A DNA stretch of 64,000 nt from Betaproteobacteria bacterium RIFCSPLOWO2_02_FULL_67_26 (GCA_001771935.1 MERD01000094.1:1-64000); one strand, 5' to 3'; counted from the first letter of the stretch, positions 20,285-29,157 are shown. Notes: generated by a model from the sequence alone, not told the origin. Numbers and translations: made by a program.

Positions 20285-20391
20285 TAGGAATTGGCACCCA
20301 CGCCTTCCCTACATTGGGTCGCCGCCGTGGAGTGGTGGCTGGCTATCCTGCGGGTGTAAAATGACTCGGTAACCAGATCAGGTGCAAGATT

Positions 20392-20571
20392 ATGACAGCA
20401 GCGACAACCGCGCGGCGACCGGCAACCAACCACGCCGGAGCACGCGAAGCAACGCCGGCCCCGAAATCGACCGCTTACGGGCGAGCCGTGCTGCGCGCCA
20501 TTGACCGCATGAAAGCTGCTGGCTCGTGGACATTCGCCCCGAAATCGAGTGACCGCTACTTCAAGCGGTGA
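20392..20571 (+). CDS. Putative antitoxin (59 aa) of PIN toxin module
   Basis: Hand translation MTAATTARRPATNHAGAREATPAPKSTAYGRAVLRAIDRMKAAGSWTFAPKSSDRYFKR*; GTGA overlap with the PIN ORF. Confidence 0.68.
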   Translation: MTAATTARRPATNHAGAREATPAPKSTAYGRAVLRAIDRMKAAGSWTFAPKSSDRYFKR

Positions 20572-20984
20572 AGTACCTGCTCGACACCTGCATTGTCGAA
20601 GCGCTGCTCAAAGCGGAACCGGGCCACGAGAATATTCGCAACCGCATTGCCGCTGCTCCGCAGGGTTCCCTGGCAATCTCCGCCCTTACTGCGGTTGAAA
20701 TCTGGACTGGTATCACCGGCGCGCGTGAACCGCGAGCGAAGCGCCTCGCGTTCGAGGCATACCTCAAGCTGATGCGCGTCACGGCATTCGATGCGGCGGC
20801 GGCCCGCCAGGCGTTTGTGATTCAACGCTACCTTCGTCAGACCGGGCAGCAGATCGGACGCACAGATCCCCTGATCGCTGCACAAGCTATCGCCATGGGC
20901 GCCGTGTGCGTCACCGACAACCTCCGGCACTTTCTCCGAATTCCCGGTCTTATTGTCGAGAACTGGCTGCAGCCGATTGAGTAG
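20568..20984 (+). CDS. PIN-domain (VapC-like) ribonuclease toxin
   Basis: YLLDTCIVEALL, VEIWTGI, GRTDPLIAAQAI, CVTDNLRHF: acidic PIN residues present. Confidence 0.87.
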   Translation: MKYLLDTCIVEALLKAEPGHENIRNRIAAAPQGSLAISALTAVEIWTGITGAREPRAKRLAFEAYLKLMRVTAFDAAAARQAFVIQRYLRQTGQQIGRTDPLIAAQAIAMGAVCVTDNLRHFLRIPGLIVENWLQPIE

Positions 20985-21017
20985 AAATATCCAGACGATC
21001 CGAGTCAAGCAGTCCTT

Positions 21018-21045
21018 CACTGAAAAGGTGCGTCCCCTTTCAGTG
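21018..21045. repeat. REP-like hairpin CACTGAAAAGG-tgcgtc-CCCTTTCAGTG
   Basis: 11-nt arms with one G-T/mismatch position, 6-nt loop. Confidence 0.65.
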
Positions 21046-21065
21046 GGCGCGTCTTCGAAAAGCAA

Positions 21066-21135
21066 GGATGAAGGCGAAAGGCGAAAGGCGGAAGGAAAGC
21101 AGGAAATACTTCTGTCTTCCTACTTCTGCCTTCTG
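21066..21135. repeat. Period-7 repeat array (10 heptads), inverted purine/pyrimidine arms
   Basis: GGATGAA GGCGAAA GGCGAAA GGCGGAA GGAAAGC AGGAAAT ACTTCTG TCTTCCT ACTTCTG CCTTCTG. Confidence 0.75.
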
Positions 21136-21145
21136 CCGTGGAAAC

Positions 21146-21221
21146 TGGCGCCCCAGACACGAATCGAACGTGCGACCTGTCCCTTAGGAGGGGACTGCTC
21201 TATCCACTGAGCTACCGGGGC
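21146..21221 (-). tRNA. tRNA-Arg (anticodon CCT), CCA encoded
   Basis: Reverse complement GCCCCGGTAGCTCAGTGGATAGAGCAGTCCCCTCCTAAGGGACAGGTCGCACGTTCGATTCGTGTCTGGGGCGCCA folds as a cloverleaf. Confidence 0.94.
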
Positions 21222-21260
21222 CCGGCATGATTCTATCGCAGGTGCGTTAGAATCATCGCC

Positions 21261-21803
21261 ATGAATTGGTTGATATTCGCGGCCGCGGCGCTCGGCGGCT
21301 TACTGCTGTGGCGAGTGGCGATCGCAGCGATCGCGCCGAAGCCAGGCGACCCCGCGCCGGAGTTCGCGCTGCCGGATCAAAGCAGCACGACGCGCAGCCT
21401 GGCGGCGTTCCGCGACAAATGGCTGGTGCTCTATTTTTATCCCCGTGACGACACGCCTGGCTGCACCGTGCAGGCCTGCTCGTTCCGCGACGCCTGGCAA
21501 AAATTGACTGCGCTCGGAGCCGAGGTGGTGGGCGTCAGCGTGGATGACGTGGCCCGCCATTTCGCTTTTGCGAAAAGATTCGAGCTGCCGTTTCCCCTGC
21601 TGGCGGATACGGGCGGGGCGGTCGCCAGCCGCTACGGATCGGCGCTGAACCTCGGATTGTTCAAGATCGCCCGGCGCAACACCTTCCTGATCGACCCGCA
21701 GGGCCGCATCGCCAGGGTTTACCTGTCCGCGAGCACATCGCGGAACTCGCAGCAGGTGATCGAGGACCTGCAAGCGCTGCGTAAGAGTGAGGTTCCAGAG
21801 TGA
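21261..21803 (+). CDS. Peroxiredoxin (AhpC/TSA, BCP-like)
   Basis: KPGDPAPEFALPDQ...YFYPRDDTPGCTVQACSFRD. Confidence 0.93.
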   Translation: MNWLIFAAAALGGLLLWRVAIAAIAPKPGDPAPEFALPDQSSTTRSLAAFRDKWLVLYFYPRDDTPGCTVQACSFRDAWQKLTALGAEVVGVSVDDVARHFAFAKRFELPFPLLADTGGAVASRYGSALNLGLFKIARRNTFLIDPQGRIARVYLSASTSRNSQQVIEDLQALRKSEVPE

Positions 21804-22177
21804 TCCGGACATTCGACCACGTCGTCCTGACCACCGCCGATCTCGAGCGCTGCCTCGATTTCTACACCCGCGTGCTCGGGATGCGCGTCGAGCACTATGG
21901 CAAGGGCCGGGTCGCGCTCGCTTTCGGCGAGCACAAGTTCAACGTCCACCCGCCGGGCTTCGACGCCGGCATCAAGGCCCGCACGCCCACGCCGGGCTCG
22001 CTCGACCTGTGCTTTCTCGCCGACCGGCCGCTCGACGAGGTGATTGCGCAGCTCAAGCGGGAGAGCGTCCCGATCGAGGAGGGTCCGGTGGTGCGCACCG
22101 GCGCGCGCTACCCCATCCGGTCGGTCTACGTCAGGGATCCCGACGGAAATCTCGTCGAGATTTCCGAGAAAGCGTAA
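21800..22177 (+). CDS. VOC family (glyoxalase-like) protein
   Basis: IRTFDHVVLTTADLERCLDFYTRVLGMRVE. Confidence 0.9.
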   Translation: MIRTFDHVVLTTADLERCLDFYTRVLGMRVEHYGKGRVALAFGEHKFNVHPPGFDAGIKARTPTPGSLDLCFLADRPLDEVIAQLKRESVPIEEGPVVRTGARYPIRSVYVRDPDGNLVEISEKA

Positions 22178-23187
22178 TGCCCGATTTCTGGCCCGGTTGC
22201 GGCTACAACCTGCTCAAGCGCGGGCCGGGCGGCCGGCTGTATGTCACCGACGGCTATCTGCGGCTGTATTACGGGCGGCCGGAGCTCGCCCCGGTGCCGG
22301 AGTCCTGCGCGGCGGAGCGCGCGTTGCACGCGTCTTTGCTTTCGGATCCGAGGCGGGAGGTGCCGGAAGCCGAGATCGCGGCGCTGGCCGATCCTGACGC
22401 CCGCGAGAACTACCGGGTCGTGCTGCGCTTCCGTGGCCAGCTGCTCGCCGCGGAAACGCTGGAGGCGTTTTACGCCGGACTGTTCCGCCACGACGTCGCG
22501 GTGCCGCCGGACTTCATCCACCACACGGTGCAGGTCATCCTGCGCGGCATCCTCGATGGCTCCAGTGACGGGCTCGAGGCGCGCGCCGCCGAGTTGTTCT
22601 TCCGCAAGCAACGCGTCACCGTCAACGAGGGCTCGATCATGCTCGCGGACGCTGAAACCGTGGAGCTGCACGCCGGCGGCGGCAGCTTCGGCAGCCTGGG
22701 CAAGCTGCTGCAGGAAGGGCAGACGCCGCTGCGCACCATCGAGCTCGACGTGATCGACGACCCGAGCGCGGGACGCTACTTCGAGCGCGATGAGCGCCAC
22801 GACACGGTGCTCAACCTGAACCACGGGCGCCCCGGGTGCCTGGCGCTGGCCCGGGTGCTGGAGCGCTGGATGGCGCATTTTCACGGCGTGCGCGCGACGG
22901 TGAAGCCGGTGCGGGAGATCCCGGACGAGGAATGGGTATGGCATGTCGGGCTCGATACCGAGGCGACCGCCATGCTGAACGACCTTTACAATGGAGGCGA
23001 CGTGGAGGAGGAGCGGATGAAGCGCATCATCGGCCTCTACCGGGTGGATTTCCGCGATCCGGTCGTGCTGCGCCCGGAAGTGGCGGGGATGCCGGTGTTT
23101 CTCGGATTGGCCATGGCCCCGGACCGGACGCTGCGGATGAAGCCGCAGAACCTGCTGACCAACCTGCCGCTCGCGTCGCGGTCGTGA
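22177..23187 (+). CDS. DUF6352-like family protein
   Basis: MPDFWPGCGYNLLKRGPGGRLYVTDGYLRLYYGRPELAPVPESCAAERALH; TAATG overlap with VOC gene. Confidence 0.72.
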   Translation: MPDFWPGCGYNLLKRGPGGRLYVTDGYLRLYYGRPELAPVPESCAAERALHASLLSDPRREVPEAEIAALADPDARENYRVVLRFRGQLLAAETLEAFYAGLFRHDVAVPPDFIHHTVQVILRGILDGSSDGLEARAAELFFRKQRVTVNEGSIMLADAETVELHAGGGSFGSLGKLLQEGQTPLRTIELDVIDDPSAGRYFERDERHDTVLNLNHGRPGCLALARVLERWMAHFHGVRATVKPVREIPDEEWVWHVGLDTEATAMLNDLYNGGDVEEERMKRIIGLYRVDFRDPVVLRPEVAGMPVFLGLAMAPDRTLRMKPQNLLTNLPLASRS

Positions 23188-23284
23188 GGCAACCGTTTTC
23201 CGGGACTCCCGTGCAAAACGACCTCCGGCTTGCGCGGAAGCCGCTTCGCGCCGGTCCCGGCACGGCCTCAGCGGTCCGACAGAA

Positions 23285-24577
23285 TCATGAACCGTCGGGC
23301 ACCAGGCGGCGCAGGGCCAGCATCGTGCAATCGTCCGCGAGCACCTGCGAGCCGGTGTGGATGACGAGCCTTTGGTGCAGGGAATCGAGGAGATCGGGCA
23401 GCGGGGATTGCGCGCTGCGGCGCAGCGCCTCGAGACAGCCTTCTTCGGACAACGGGACGCCGGCCCGGCCCTCCGCTTCGGTCACGCCGTCGGTATAGCA
23501 GAAAAGCGTTTCCCCGATCGCGAGGTTGCGCTGCATGCTGGAGTAGCGCCGGCCGCTCGCCGCGCCGACCAGCATGCCCTTCGGCAGCGGCACGACCGCC
23601 GCTTCGCGACCGCTGCAGACGATCGGCGCGCAGTGGCCCCCATTCGAGTAGACGAAGGTGCCGCTCTCCACGTCCAGAAAACCGCAGAACAGGGTCACGA
23701 AGAGGTTCGCGTCGTTGCCGATGCACAGGCGGTCGTTGAGCGTCTGAAGAATCGTCTCCGGCTGCATGGTCTCCATGGCCAGGATCCGAAGCAGTCCGAT
23801 AACCCGGACCATGAACAGGGCGGCGGCGATGCCGTGGCCCGAAACGTCTCCGATGCAGACGAACAGCGTGCGGTTGTCGACGAAGAATGCGTCGAAGAGG
23901 TCCCCCCCGACTTTCGAGGCCGGCTCCATGAAACCGCAGACTTCGATGTCCGAGCGCCCCGGAAACAGCGGCCGCTGCAGCGGCAGCATGCTGGCCTGGA
24001 GCTGGCGCGCGACCTCCAGCTCCTTCCTGAGATGCTTGAGCTCCAGCCGCTCGCGCTGCAAGGCGAGGGCCTTCTCGTTTGCACGGCGCATGCGCTCGGT
24101 CAGGGTGGTCATGAGGTTTTCGGGGACACCGCGCAGGCGCATCAGGCGGTTCCAGAACACCTCGCGGTCGAGCCGGAGAACGCGGGCATCCGAAACCGCG
24201 CTCACCAGTGCCGAAATCGGCTTGCCATCGATCGCCGAGAGCTCGCCAATGCACTCGCCGGGAAGGATGTCGATGTCGATGGCGGTGTCCGCGCCGGGGT
24301 CCGGCCCCAGTTGCGCGACCAGCTTGCCCGACAGGAGGATGAAGACGTTGCGGTTGGCCTCGCCAGCGCGCAGCAGCGGCGTGCCCGCAGGCAGCAGCAA
24401 CACCTCGCAGCCGGCGAGCGCTTCGGAAAGGCCGGGCAGGTCTGCGTTCCGGAACAGAGGAATCCAGTGGATTTCTTCCATGCGCCGGTCGCCGCGCCGC
24501 CGTTCCTGTGGGCCCCGAACGTTCGCGACCCTGCGATCAGGTCCACGGCGAAAACGCGCGATCCCCGGGGCTTTCAT
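23285..24577 (-). CDS. CNB-domain plus PP2C/SpoIIE (RsbU-like) serine phosphatase
   Basis: N-terminal CNB-like fold, C-terminal SKVGGDLFDAFFVDNRTLFVCIGDVSGHGIAAALFMVRV. Confidence 0.9.
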   Translation of the reverse strand: MKAPGIARFRRGPDRRVANVRGPQERRRGDRRMEEIHWIPLFRNADLPGLSEALAGCEVLLLPAGTPLLRAGEANRNVFILLSGKLVAQLGPDPGADTAIDIDILPGECIGELSAIDGKPISALVSAVSDARVLRLDREVFWNRLMRLRGVPENLMTTLTERMRRANEKALALQRERLELKHLRKELEVARQLQASMLPLQRPLFPGRSDIEVCGFMEPASKVGGDLFDAFFVDNRTLFVCIGDVSGHGIAAALFMVRVIGLLRILAMETMQPETILQTLNDRLCIGNDANLFVTLFCGFLDVESGTFVYSNGGHCAPIVCSGREAAVVPLPKGMLVGAASGRRYSSMQRNLAIGETLFCYTDGVTEAEGRAGVPLSEEGCLEALRRSAQSPLPDLLDSLHQRLVIHTGSQVLADDCTMLALRRLVPDGS

Positions 24578-25062
24578 CGCGGTTTCCAGCAGGCGCCGAA
24601 CGTGAAATGGTTGCGCCCGTCTTGGTGGCGGTAGTCCAGCCAGTCGGCGCAGCGGCGGATCATCACCAGTCCCAGCCCGCCCGGCGAGGCCTCGTCGAGC
24701 GACCTGGGAGGTTCTCTCTGAGGGATGGACAGGGGATTGAACGCCGTGCCGGCATCCGATACCGTCACGCTGGCCTTACCGCAGTCCGGGTCGAGCCGGA
24801 CCTCGAGCAGCAGCCTGATCGGCATAGCAAGCGCCAATCCGCCGCCATGGGTGAAGACGTTCGCCAGTGCTTCGTTCAGGCAAAGCGCAAGCTGCTCCAC
24901 CAGTGCCGGCGGCACGTTGCGCTGCCGGCAAGCCGCTTCGAGCCATTCCGAAGCGCGCCGTACCTCGGCGCCACTGGCGCCAATCGTGAGTTCGTCAAAC
25001 TGCGACAACGCGTTATGTTTGGTGGCCACCTGCCGGTCAGGCGAGTGCTGCCCTTTCGGCAT
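24574..25062 (-). CDS. RsbW-like anti-sigma ATPase (HATPase_c)
   Basis: LCLNEALANVFTHGGG ... DAGTAFNPLS ... GGLGLVMIRRCAD. Confidence 0.88.
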   Translation of the reverse strand: MPKGQHSPDRQVATKHNALSQFDELTIGASGAEVRRASEWLEAACRQRNVPPALVEQLALCLNEALANVFTHGGGLALAMPIRLLLEVRLDPDCGKASVTVSDAGTAFNPLSIPQREPPRSLDEASPGGLGLVMIRRCADWLDYRHQDGRNHFTFGACWKPR

Positions 25063-25381
25063 CGGCAGCGTTCCTGAAAACCGGGATCAATTCGTTGACG
25101 CCGGTTGCCTCGAGGCTCATGATGACTGTCGAGCTGTCATCGACAACCAGCACCATCTTGCCCCCGCGCTGCTGGACCACCTTGGCGCCGGCGATCAGCG
25201 CGCGTATGCCGATCGAGGCGAGGAATTTGACGGAAGTCAGGTCAACGACCACGCCCTTTTTCGGAGCGGCAGCCAACTCCACGAGCTTTGAGGCGACCCT
25301 GTCGGTACCCGGTACGTCGAGGCGCCCGGAGATCACGATCCGACGAAGGCTTTCGCCGAAGTCTTCGTGGCTGATGGACAT
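25037..25381 (-). CDS. STAS-domain anti-anti-sigma factor
   Basis: IVISGRLDVPGTDRVASKLVELAAAPKKGVVVDLTSVKFLASIGIRALI; GGGGGAAG upstream of ATG 25381. Confidence 0.88.
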   Translation of the reverse strand: MSISHEDFGESLRRIVISGRLDVPGTDRVASKLVELAAAPKKGVVVDLTSVKFLASIGIRALIAGAKVVQQRGGKMVLVVDDSSTVIMSLEATGVNELIPVFRNAADAERAALA

Positions 25382-25538
25382 GAGTACTTCCCCCTTCTTG
25401 TTCGAAGACACCGCGGCGGCAAGTATGACATAGGCGCGTCCACGGTCTCGCGTCTCCCGCTCGTGCCGATGGGCTCACGCGGCGGCGGATCGTTAACTCA
25501 TTGGTATTATTGATGATCTTGGTGGCTAGTTCAGAATC

Positions 25539-26375
25539 ATGAATCCTGCGGTGCGCTGGAACCAGATCGCTGCCGGGCCCGAGGAGGATATCGACCTCGC
25601 CGAGGCCGCGCTGGTGATCGCCGCGCACGAGAATCGCGACCTCGATATCGCAGCCTACCTGGCACGGATCGACGAAATAGGCGCCGCGCTCAGGAACCGG
25701 CTGCGGCAGGACATCGGGTTCACCGAGCGCATCCTCGCGCTCAACCGCTACCTGTTCGACGAGCTCGGCTTCAGGGGCAACGTGGCGGATTTTTACGATC
25801 CGCGCAACAGTTTTCTCAACGACGTCCTCGACCGCCGGCTCGGCATCCCGATCACGCTGTCGCTGATCTACGTCGAGGTGGGGCGCCGCATCGGGCTCGC
25901 GCTGCACGGGGTTTCTTTTCCCGGGCATTTCCTGGTGAAGTGCACTTTGCGGGACGGGGTGGTCGTACTCGACCCGTACGCGCGCGGTGCTTCGCTGGGC
26001 CTGGACGAGCTGCAGCAGCGGTTGCGCGTGCTGCGGGGCGGCGCCGAGGCGTCGCCGGAGGATGCGCGGCGCATGCTGGCGGTTGCCGGCAAGAAGGACA
26101 TCCTTGCGCGCATGCTGCGCAACCTGAAGGCGATCTACCTCGAGCGGCGCGACGCGCCGCGGGCGCTGGCGGCGGTCGAGCGCGTCATCGAGCTCGAGCC
26201 GGGGGTGGCGGAAGAGTATCGCGACCGCGCCCGGATCTATCTCGACCTGGAGTGCTTCCGCGCAGCCTTGTCCGATCTTCGCAGCTACCTCATGCTGAAG
26301 CCGGGCGCGGAGGATGCCGCGGTGGTGCAGCGCAGCGTGGTGGCGCTGCAGCAGGTCGCCGCCAGGCTCAACTAA
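25539..26375 (+). CDS. SirB1/transglutaminase-like family protein with C-terminal TPR region
   Basis: RLGIPITLSLIYVEVGRRIGLALHGVSFPGHFLVKC. Confidence 0.88.
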   Translation: MNPAVRWNQIAAGPEEDIDLAEAALVIAAHENRDLDIAAYLARIDEIGAALRNRLRQDIGFTERILALNRYLFDELGFRGNVADFYDPRNSFLNDVLDRRLGIPITLSLIYVEVGRRIGLALHGVSFPGHFLVKCTLRDGVVVLDPYARGASLGLDELQQRLRVLRGGAEASPEDARRMLAVAGKKDILARMLRNLKAIYLERRDAPRALAAVERVIELEPGVAEEYRDRARIYLDLECFRAALSDLRSYLMLKPGAEDAAVVQRSVVALQQVAARLN

Positions 26376-26386
26376 AGAGAGTGATA

Positions 26387-26481
26387 CGTTGCTCGTTTTT
26401 CGTTACTCGATCCAGGACCCGCCCAAGCCGGGCTATCCGCGACCGACGACTTACGGAAAACGAGAAACGAGAAACGCAGCG
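26387..26481. repeat. Inverted period-7 array: CGTTGCT CGTTTTT CGTTACT CGATCCA ... CGACTTA CGGAAAA CGAGAAA CGAGAAA CGCAGCG
   Basis: 7-bp register in both arms; arms are near reverse complements. Confidence 0.78.
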
Positions 26482-26495
26482 GCACTACACGCCGC

Positions 26496-27455
26496 TCAGT
26501 TGCCGCGGGCGGGCAGCCAGACCTTCACCACGCGCGTCCTGGCTTGAGGCGCCGGCTCGGCGCGCGGCTCCGTCACCGGTGCCGGGGGCGGCGCCACAAC
26601 CCTGCGGGCCTCGAGTTCAGCGGGCGTTGGTGAAATGTCGCTGGTCAGTACCGCACCCGGGCCTTCCTCCCCGGGGGACGGGAAGGACGAGGCTCCCGCG
26701 CCGTTCCGACGGGGCTTGACCTTGATTTCAATGTTGTTTTCGTCGGGCGGATTGCCGTCGTACACCAGGTTGCGGCGCCGCTGCAGGTAGCCGTCGCGCA
26801 CGAACTCGTACGGGTCGAGCGCAGCGGTCTCGAGGATCTTGCTGGCTTCGAGCAGCTCGGAGCGCCGGCTGATGAAAAACGTCCCGTAGAACTGGTTCCG
26901 CGTGCGGCTGTGGCTGATATAGGTCATCGGATCGGTTTTCAGGTCCACGAGCAGGCCGAGGCCGTCGCGTATCGAGCTGGGGCCGAGGAGCGGAAGCACG
27001 ATGTAAGGTCCGGAACCAATGCCCCAATAGCCGAGTGTCTGCCCGAAATCCTCGTTGTGCTTTTCCAGGCCGAGCTCGGTCGCGACGTCGAACAACCCGA
27101 GTATGCCCGCGGTCGTGTTGACCGCGAGGCGCCCGACGTCGGAAACGGCATTCAATAACTTTCCCTGGAGAAGGTTATTGAGCGCGATCAGCACGTCGTT
27201 GATGTTCGCGAAGAAGTTGCTGACGCCGGTGCGCATGAAATCCGGGACCAGGTCGCGGTAGGCTCCGGCCGCCGGCATCACGATCAGGTTGTCCACGCCG
27301 TCATTGACCTTGTACATGCCGCGGTTGAATCCCTCGAACGGGTCGCGCGGATTGCCGGAGCTGGCGCAGCCGCCAAGCAGGAACAAGGCAACCGCCACGC
27401 ACATGATGGCTGCACGCAGTCGTGACAGGGGGCAGGCGGTCGAGGACATCAGCAT
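26496..27455 (-). CDS. mlaA: MlaA/VacJ family phospholipid-transport lipoprotein
   Basis: Lipobox LLGGCASSGNPRDPFEGFNRGMYKVNDGVDNLIV... Confidence 0.92.
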   Translation of the reverse strand: MLMSSTACPLSRLRAAIMCVAVALFLLGGCASSGNPRDPFEGFNRGMYKVNDGVDNLIVMPAAGAYRDLVPDFMRTGVSNFFANINDVLIALNNLLQGKLLNAVSDVGRLAVNTTAGILGLFDVATELGLEKHNEDFGQTLGYWGIGSGPYIVLPLLGPSSIRDGLGLLVDLKTDPMTYISHSRTRNQFYGTFFISRRSELLEASKILETAALDPYEFVRDGYLQRRRNLVYDGNPPDENNIEIKVKPRRNGAGASSFPSPGEEGPGAVLTSDISPTPAELEARRVVAPPPAPVTEPRAEPAPQARTRVVKVWLPARGN

Positions 27456-27466
27456 AAGGAACCGAT

Positions 27467-27489
27467 AAGGCCTGATTATATCAAGCCTT
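27467..27489. promoter_or_regulatory. Operator-like palindrome AAGGCCTGATTATATCAAGCCTT in the mlaA/gabD divergent region
   Basis: 10-nt arms with 9/10 match about a 3-nt centre. Confidence 0.4.
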
Positions 27490-27609
27490 TTCCGAGTTGG
27501 CACGGCGGCGCGGACGGCCACGGATCGGGCCTCTCTGCTATACTCCATTTCCCGCACCCGCGGGGGTTTCCCGCCCGCTTTCTCCCAATCCTACACGAGG
27601 TGCCCTGTC

Positions 27610-29091
27610 ATGCTGCAGAAGGTGAAACCCGCGGTACAGCTCAAGGACATGGGCCTGTTCCGCCAGCAGTGCTATGTCAACGGCCACTGGGTGGACGCCG
27701 ACGAAAAGTCCACCCTCGCGGTCTACAACCCGGCGGACGGCCAGCAGATCGGAACCGTGCCCAACATGGGCGCGGCCGAGACCCGGCGCGCGATCGAGGC
27801 GGCGCACGCGGCGTGGCCGGCGTGGCGGTCGAAGAGCGCCAAGGAGCGGGCCGCGATCCTGCGCAAGTGGTTCGACCTGATGCTGGCCAACCAGGAAGAC
27901 CTCGCGGTGCTGATGACCGTGGAGCAGGGCAAGCCCCTCACGGAATCGCGCGGCGAGATCGCCTACGGGGCGTCCTTCATCGAGTGGTTCGCGGAGGAGG
28001 GCAAGCGCATCTACGGCGATACCATTCCGGCCCAGGCGCCCGATAAGCGCATCGTCGTAATCAAGCAGCCGGTGGGTGTTTGCGCGGCGGTGACGCCATG
28101 GAACTTCCCGAACGCCATGATCACGCGCAAGGCCGGTCCGGCGCTCGCCGCGGGCTGCACCATGGTGATCAAGCCCGCGAGCATGACGCCATATTCGGCG
28201 CTCGCGCTGTGCGAGCTGGCCGAGCGCGCCGGGATACCCAAGGGCGTGCTGTCGGTGGTGACCGGCGCTTCGGGCCCGATCGGCATGGAGCTCACCACCC
28301 ATCCCCTGGTGCGGAAATTCACCTTTACGGGCTCGACGGAGGTCGGAAAGAAGCTGATGGAGCAGTGCGCGAGCACGGTCAAGAAGGTCTCGCTCGAGCT
28401 GGGTGGCAACGCGCCCTTCATCGTGTTCGACGACGCCGACCTCGACGCCGCGGTCGAAGGCGCAATGGCGTCCAAGTTCCGCAACACGGGCCAGACCTGC
28501 GTCTGCGCCAACCGCATCCTGGTGCAGGATGGCGTGTACGACCAGTTCGCCGCCAAGCTGGGCGAGAAGGTCGCCGCGATGAAGGTCGGCAATGGGCTGG
28601 AGGCGGGCGTCGCGCAGGGGCCGCTCATCGAGAAGAAAGCAGTGGAGAAGGTCGAGGAGCACATCGCGGACGCGTTGGCGAAGGGCGCGAAAGTGCTCAC
28701 CGGCGGCAAACGGCACGAGAAGGGCGGCCAGTTCTTTCAGCCTACCGTGCTGACCGGCGTCACCACCGCGATGAAGATCACGCGCGAGGAAACCTTCGGT
28801 CCGGTCGCGCCGCTCTATCGCTTCAAGACCGAGGACGAGCTGCTGAAGCTTGCCAACGACACCGAGTACGGGCTGGCGGCCTACTTCTACAGCCGCGACA
28901 TCGGCCGCGTGTGGCGCGTGGCGGAAGGGCTGGAATCCGGGCTCGTCGGCATCAACGTCGGCATCATCTCGACCGAGGTCGCCCCGTTCGGCGGCATGAA
29001 GGAATCGGGCATCGGTCGCGAGGGCTCCAAGTACGGCATCGAGGAGTTCCTCGAGGTGAAGTACCTTTGCATGGGCGGGCTCGACAAGTAG
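27610..29091 (+). CDS. gabD: Succinate-semialdehyde dehydrogenase (NADP+-type)
   Basis: CYVNGHWVDADEKSTLAVYNPADG, KKVSLELGGNAPFIVFDDADLDAAVEGA, NTGQTCVCANR. Confidence 0.9.
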   Translation: MLQKVKPAVQLKDMGLFRQQCYVNGHWVDADEKSTLAVYNPADGQQIGTVPNMGAAETRRAIEAAHAAWPAWRSKSAKERAAILRKWFDLMLANQEDLAVLMTVEQGKPLTESRGEIAYGASFIEWFAEEGKRIYGDTIPAQAPDKRIVVIKQPVGVCAAVTPWNFPNAMITRKAGPALAAGCTMVIKPASMTPYSALALCELAERAGIPKGVLSVVTGASGPIGMELTTHPLVRKFTFTGSTEVGKKLMEQCASTVKKVSLELGGNAPFIVFDDADLDAAVEGAMASKFRNTGQTCVCANRILVQDGVYDQFAAKLGEKVAAMKVGNGLEAGVAQGPLIEKKAVEKVEEHIADALAKGAKVLTGGKRHEKGGQFFQPTVLTGVTTAMKITREETFGPVAPLYRFKTEDELLKLANDTEYGLAAYFYSRDIGRVWRVAEGLESGLVGINVGIISTEVAPFGGMKESGIGREGSKYGIEEFLEVKYLCMGGLDK

Positions 29092-29113
29092 GCCGCTGGC
29101 CCGCGATACACGA

Positions 29114-29139
29114 CGCCACCCGGGGGGTGGCGTTTTTTT
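29114..29139 (+). terminator. Rho-independent terminator CGCCACCC-ggg-GGGTGGCG-TTTTTTT
   Basis: Perfect 8-bp stem, 3-nt loop, T7 tract, just after gabD. Confidence 0.9.
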
Positions 29140-29157
29140 GCAAGTTACGGAGTCCCC

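Noticed and set aside
20287-20310. Sigma-54 promoter at TTGGCACccacgccTTCC
   Set aside because: The -12 element lacks the GC dinucleotide at proper spacing.
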